In this document: positions 60,327 through 64,000 of the stretch, piece after piece
Numbering within the stretch: position 1 is the first letter of the stretch
Layout of the letters: every line of letters begins with the position of its first letter
Assembly (NCBI RefSeq): GCF_016925635.1
Contig: NZ_CP070490.1
Location: 1,990,001-2,054,000 of the forward strand
Reading direction: 5' to 3'
Length of the DNA stretch: 64,000 nucleotides
From: Lysinibacillus fusiformis
GTDB lineage: Bacteria; Bacillota; Bacilli; Bacillales_A; Planococcaceae
Position numbers and translations under genes: made by a program
The notes under the pieces: model-generated
The model's input: only the letters and a program-made list of their open reading frames with translations
What the model was told of the DNA's origin: nothing
The model's database searches: none

Positions 60327-60471
60327 ATATTTATTTTCATTTAGGATAAGACAAAGTCGATTTTTTGACTTTGTCTATTATTTTTTTTAGGGTCACTCCA
60401 ATAATATAGTTTATGGACAACTTACGGTCTGCTCTTTCGAACTAAATTGAGAGGAATGAGTAAAAAAAGAT

Positions 60472-60518
60472 AGCACTAAAGAAACCAACATAAGTCTCAT
60501 TGGTATTTCTTTAGTGCT
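60472..60518 (-). terminator. Terminator of the secreted helical protein gene
   Basis: AGCACTAAAGAAA pairs with TTTCTTTAGTGCT; on the minus strand a T-run follows. Confidence 0.8.
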
Positions 60519-60524
60519 TTTCAT

Positions 60525-61802
60525 TTAATTGTTTATAATTTGGAATGTGTCAGATGTAGTTGTTTGGATAATATGGCGATTTCCGCTGATGATGAAATCG
60601 GCAGGTACTCGCTTACCCAAATCATTTGAGTGAACGATGGATGAATTAGCTGTTAAACCCTCAATGATGATTTCCATATTTGCATCAAAGGTTACTGGTT
60701 TTTTATTTAAGGTAGCCTGAAGTGTAATACGGTTTGCCTTTTTGGTTACTTGAATATCCATTACCCCTTCATCTTCATTGACTAGTGTATAAAGCGGCGG
60801 AATGATGATGGTCATTTTGTCTTTTGTTGTTAGAATAAAACGTTCCGTGTCAATTTCTGATGCGGCAACATTAATTTTAGCTTTATAAGTGTTTTTATTT
60901 TTTGTCATTGCTGTCGTTTTGCCCGGAATAGCCGCAGTATCTGATAATGTAGGTGTTTTAGGTATGCTGTCCTTTGTAGGAAGTGTATATTTCCCTTGTA
61001 CAAAATCCACTAAAGTCCAAACGTTCGGCACAAGTTGCTGTTGGACAGGTGTTAAAGCTTCAAAAGATGTTTTGACTGCCTGTACATCCTGAGCTGTCGA
61101 CGTTATTGGTGATAAAGCTGCAATAGCATTTTCCACTTCTTTAGCCGCTGCCTTATCCTTTACGACAAGCTGTTCAGCATCAAGTAACAGCTGTTCAATC
61201 CCCACAGGTAAAGAGACATTTGAAAACTTACGCAGTACATTAAGCTCTGCTCGGGCATCGGCTACATCTTTATGAAACGAGAGACGAGATGAATTAATTA
61301 ATTGAATTTTATTGACTACTTTTTCAACAGATGTATTTGGTGCAATATTGGAAGTTAGTATTTTTTGCGCAGATGCACTTACAAAAGTTTTTTGTGCTGC
61401 ATTCAAGGTATTATACCAATCTCTTGTTTCAATAACATTTTGATAATAGTTTGAGGATGTAGAATCCACAGAATACAATTTCTCTTCAATTTGTGTTGCA
61501 AGCTTACGATAAGCTATTCTTGTCTGCTGGTGTGCTGATAATGTGGAATAGTTCGTGACATACTGTTTTTCTGTTGCTGTTAAAGCATTATAAGCCTTCA
61601 GAGCTGCCTCTAAATTTGTCTGGAAGGTAGCGGTTGTATTGTTAATGTTGTTAATAAGTTGCACAACATTTGACACGTTAGCATTGTAGTTAGCAGTTAT
61701 GTAGGCTGGTTTTGGTATCTCAGCAGCCGATACTGGCGCGCTGTATAGAAGTGAGGGAACTGCCACTAAAGACAGTAAGACAAGTCTTTTGTTAGATTTC
61801 AT
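60525..61802 (-). CDS. Secreted helical-repeat protein of unknown function
   Basis: A 425-residue protein with a clear signal peptide (MKSNKRLVLLSLVAVPSLLY, cleavage near VSAAE). About 270 residues of helical repeats follow. Each repeat has the shape A-x-x-x-Y-N-x-L-T-x-x-E/Q-K-x-x-V (LKAYNALTATEKQYV, TRDWYNTLNAAQKTFV, VKTSFEALTPVQQQLV). A beta-rich C-terminal domain of about 130 residues completes it. No SLH, LPxTG or lipobox is present, so anchoring is unclear. I know no firm family name. AGGAGG precedes the ATG. Confidence 0.75.
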   Translation of the reverse strand: MKSNKRLVLLSLVAVPSLLYSAPVSAAEIPKPAYITANYNANVSNVVQLINNINNTTATFQTNLEAALKAYNALTATEKQYVTNYSTLSAHQQTRIAYRKLATQIEEKLYSVDSTSSNYYQNVIETRDWYNTLNAAQKTFVSASAQKILTSNIAPNTSVEKVVNKIQLINSSRLSFHKDVADARAELNVLRKFSNVSLPVGIEQLLLDAEQLVVKDKAAAKEVENAIAALSPITSTAQDVQAVKTSFEALTPVQQQLVPNVWTLVDFVQGKYTLPTKDSIPKTPTLSDTAAIPGKTTAMTKNKNTYKAKINVAASEIDTERFILTTKDKMTIIIPPLYTLVNEDEGVMDIQVTKKANRITLQATLNKKPVTFDANMEIIIEGLTANSSIVHSNDLGKRVPADFIISGNRHIIQTTTSDTFQIINN

Positions 61803-62295
61803 AATGTAAGAATCCTCCTGTGTTTAATGTTTTTGGTTAATCGAAGGGAATATATACAATATATGGTGTTAATTCAATCTTAACATAGACTAGAATCTTT
61901 TTTGTATTTATTAGACAAACTAGTGATGTTCATATTGCAAATTCTAAGCAAGTAGAAAATTAAAAACGTTGGAGAGACAAAGGAACATTGCATTGTATGT
62001 GAAGTATTTCCTTTCAAGGTTAACTTTTATATTTCTGTTCTTTTTAAAAAAGGGCTTCTTCAAGAAATTTGCATTTTTAGTACTATATTTTGATGACATA
62101 AGCAAATCTCCCTAATATATACCATGAAATAAGATTGTAGATGTTTTGTAGATGTCTGGTATAGATATTGTATATTTCTGATTGCTAAAATAATTTAAAA
62201 TTGTCTATCGTTGTAGAGATTTTTGTTAATTTGTAAAAATAATATTGGAAAATAGTGTATTTGATATAAAGGCACCAAGAAAAAGGATTGATTAG
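61803..62295. other. AT-rich intergenic region, no gene seen
   Basis: About 490 bases between divergent genes. No credible reading frame, RNA gene or repeat was found; it must contain two promoters, none of which I could place firmly. Confidence 0.4.
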
Positions 62296-63051
62296 ATGAA
62301 ATTTGTTGAACAACAGTTTGGGAAGGTGAATGATAGTATGCTTAGTAGATTTCAATTTCTAAAGAAAAAAGATCAGGCTGATACGAATGAAATTAACGCA
62401 ATAACTGAGCAACAAGTTGATGAAGAAGAACAAAATAATGCTAATGAAGAGGAAAAGAATGAACCTGAGTCACAAAGCCTATTTCATATTCCTAGTAGTA
62501 TTAAAAATAATAAAGCTGTGATGGATTTAATCGTTTCTACCGAGCAAATTGCTCATCAACATCAAATGTCTGAACATAGATATATTGAGCTACAAAACAG
62601 ATATAAACATACCTCAGAACAATTATCTGAAAGAATCAAAGAAGTTAATAGATTAAATAAGATTATAGAAAGTAAAGAAAGCAGAATAGACACGCTTGAA
62701 AAGAAAATAACCGATAAAAATCTACAATTAGATCAGCATATGGAAGACTATAAAGAAATGCAATTTTCATTAACGAATGAAATTGAAGAATTAAAAAATA
62801 TTATTAATGTAGAAAACAAGAAGTATCAATCCTTTAATGAACAATATGAGAAAGAAACTTTAGATTGGGTAAATAAATTGAAGAAAAAGGAAGATATAAT
62901 CATAAAATTAGAATCTGAAAATGCGAATTATAAAGAACAAAATGAGCACATTCGTAAGGAAAACGAATATCTAATGAGCATGGCAAGTGATTTCACAAAT
63001 AGAATGTCTGCTTCATTTTTAGATTATAAAAGAGACAAGAGGAATGAATAG
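62296..63051 (+). CDS. Coiled-coil protein of unknown function
   Basis: 251 residues, highly charged, with no signal or membrane segment. The first 85 residues are acidic and Asn/Gln-rich; residues about 90-235 form a long heptad-patterned coiled coil (LSERIKEVNRLNKIIESKESRIDTLEKKI). It may be a structural or scaffold protein. It is 82 bases ahead of a membrane-anchored polysaccharide deacetylase gene, so a role in cell-wall work is possible but unproven. AAAAAGGA is upstream of the ATG. Confidence 0.75.
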   Translation: MKFVEQQFGKVNDSMLSRFQFLKKKDQADTNEINAITEQQVDEEEQNNANEEEKNEPESQSLFHIPSSIKNNKAVMDLIVSTEQIAHQHQMSEHRYIELQNRYKHTSEQLSERIKEVNRLNKIIESKESRIDTLEKKITDKNLQLDQHMEDYKEMQFSLTNEIEELKNIINVENKKYQSFNEQYEKETLDWVNKLKKKEDIIIKLESENANYKEQNEHIRKENEYLMSMASDFTNRMSASFLDYKRDKRNE

Positions 63052-63133
63052 CATACTGCTCTAAGTCATGCTGTTCTATAAGTAGCAAGATGACTCAATA
63101 GAAAAGGAGACCCAATAGCAGAGGAGACCCAAT

Positions 63134-64000
63134 ATGAGTAACTATAAGACTAATATAATTGAATTACATTCAATTAGAAGTGATTCCATACTTTTTTTGT
63201 TGAATGTAAAGACAATCTTAAATAAGAAAACCGTTTTCTTAGAATTAGAAATTGATAGTGAAACATATGATCAATTTAAGAAGCTTGTTATCTTTGATAA
63301 TTATTCTCGCTATCGGCTTTCTTTGAGATCAAAGTGGGATCCTTTCCGAAACGAGTTTTTAAGTACAATTACTAAAAGTAACGGCTCTATTATTGAATCG
63401 TATGATTTTAAGTGTTCTGAACAATATGTTGAAATATTAAATCAGCTAAATACTATTCAAAGTGCAAAAAAACTTTCTATTGATCAGAAATATAAATTTA
63501 TTACAATTTGTTCTGAAGTAGATAAAAAGCGTACCAAGCAAAAACGAGACTCTCAAAAGATCCCCAAAAAAAGGATTAAACATCTCATTCAAATGGTCAT
63601 AGGTGTTGTTGTCATTCTAGTAACCTTTTTTATTGCATTTAACAACATCATGATTAACGTAAACATATTCCCAGAAACTACTGAAAATGAAAAGGTTGTT
63701 AAGATTAGCTCGGAAAAAAACATGAATTCTGTTGCAGCTAATACTAATAAGGGTGATGAGGTGAGTAAGACTGATGTTGTTTTGAATGAGGAACCTATTA
63801 AGAAGGTCAATGCAGAGGATTATTTTATAACCGAATCTGAAATGACATATAGTCTACCTGAGGGGTATGCAGCCATTACTTTTGATGATGGTCCATCTAA
63901 ATATACGAAGGAAATTGTTGATATTTTAGTCGATCATGATATAAAGGCGACATTCTTTTTTATAGGCCAAAATGCAGTTAATTACCCTCAGTACGTAACA
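63134..64000 (+). CDS. Membrane-anchored polysaccharide deacetylase, 3' end outside window
   Basis: Open to the window end; ATG 63134 follows AGGAGACCC. The first 150 residues are cytoplasmic and unlike any family I recognise. A hydrophobic helix (LIQMVIGVVVILVTFFIAF) follows, then a Ser/Lys-rich linker, and then the start of a NodB-type deacetylase domain with YAAITFDDGPSKYTKEIVDILVDHDIKATFFFIG, including the metal-binding TFDDGP. It should remove N-acetyl groups from peptidoglycan or another polymer outside the cell. The remaining catalytic motifs lie beyond the window. Confidence 0.85.
   Translation, partial: MSNYKTNIIELHSIRSDSILFLLNVKTILNKKTVFLELEIDSETYDQFKKLVIFDNYSRYRLSLRSKWDPFRNEFLSTITKSNGSIIESYDFKCSEQYVEILNQLNTIQSAKKLSIDQKYKFITICSEVDKKRTKQKRDSQKIPKKRIKHLIQMVIGVVVILVTFFIAFNNIMINVNIFPETTENEKVVKISSEKNMNSVAANTNKGDEVSKTDVVLNEEPIKKVNAEDYFITESEMTYSLPEGYAAITFDDGPSKYTKEIVDILVDHDIKATFFFIGQNAVNYPQYVT

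Overview
The window is low-GC Firmicute DNA. AGGAGG-type ribosome sites, SLH-domain surface proteins, a BceAB-type peptide transporter with a YxeA-like protein, and Btr-like AraC/siderophore-binding fusions all point to a Bacillaceae/Caryophanaceae soil bacterium, most likely Lysinibacillus or a close relative. The genus is inferred from gene content, not from a database match. No rRNA, tRNA, CRISPR array, prophage or intact transposase was seen.

Layout: 1-3.7 kb is the 3' part of a very large C-terminal-SLH surface protein. 3.8-9.4 kb holds an orphan response regulator, a metallophosphoesterase, and a minus-strand cluster in which a Tat-signal gluconate-2-dehydrogenase-like subunit 3 and a GMC oxidoreductase are followed by tatA and tatC. 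9.7-17.1 kb holds a chemoreceptor, an AlaX-type editing protein, a VanZ-RDD membrane protein, a CoA-disulfide-reductase-like flavoenzyme and a glutathione peroxidase. 17.2-22.5 kb is a BceAB/YxeA-like transporter convergent with a two-component system. 22.7-31 kb holds a PH-domain protein, an acetamidase/formamidase, an HPP protein, an unknown protein, a class III CoA transferase and a GGDEF protein. 31.8-36.2 kb is a second giant surface protein, with N-terminal SLH repeats.

36.3-60.3 kb is the outstanding region: about 24 kb given almost entirely to sensing and capturing ferric siderophores. It has eight AraC regulators joined to FecB/FhuD-like binding modules, one PchR-like AraC regulator, five stand-alone siderophore-binding lipoproteins, a siderophore-esterase-like hydrolase and an MFS transporter. 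No permease or ATPase gene is present. At least sixteen Fur-box-like operators (TGATAATCATTATCA type) punctuate it. In four of the AraC genes the reading frame does not stop. It runs through a Fur box and ribosome-binding site into a complete lipoprotein with its own start and lipobox, at nearly the same residue number each time. The locus can therefore encode a separate AraC regulator-containing polypeptide and lipoprotein, a membrane-tethered AraC-siderophore receptor, or both.

60.5-64 kb holds a secreted helical-repeat protein, a coiled-coil protein and the 5' part of a membrane-anchored polysaccharide deacetylase.

A GC-rich family of about 0.5 kb, built from two long imperfect palindromes, occurs at four intergenic places (11.8, 27.2, 51.7 and 58.0 kb). 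It always sits against a transcription terminator, and two copies are flanked by near-duplicate terminator hairpins.
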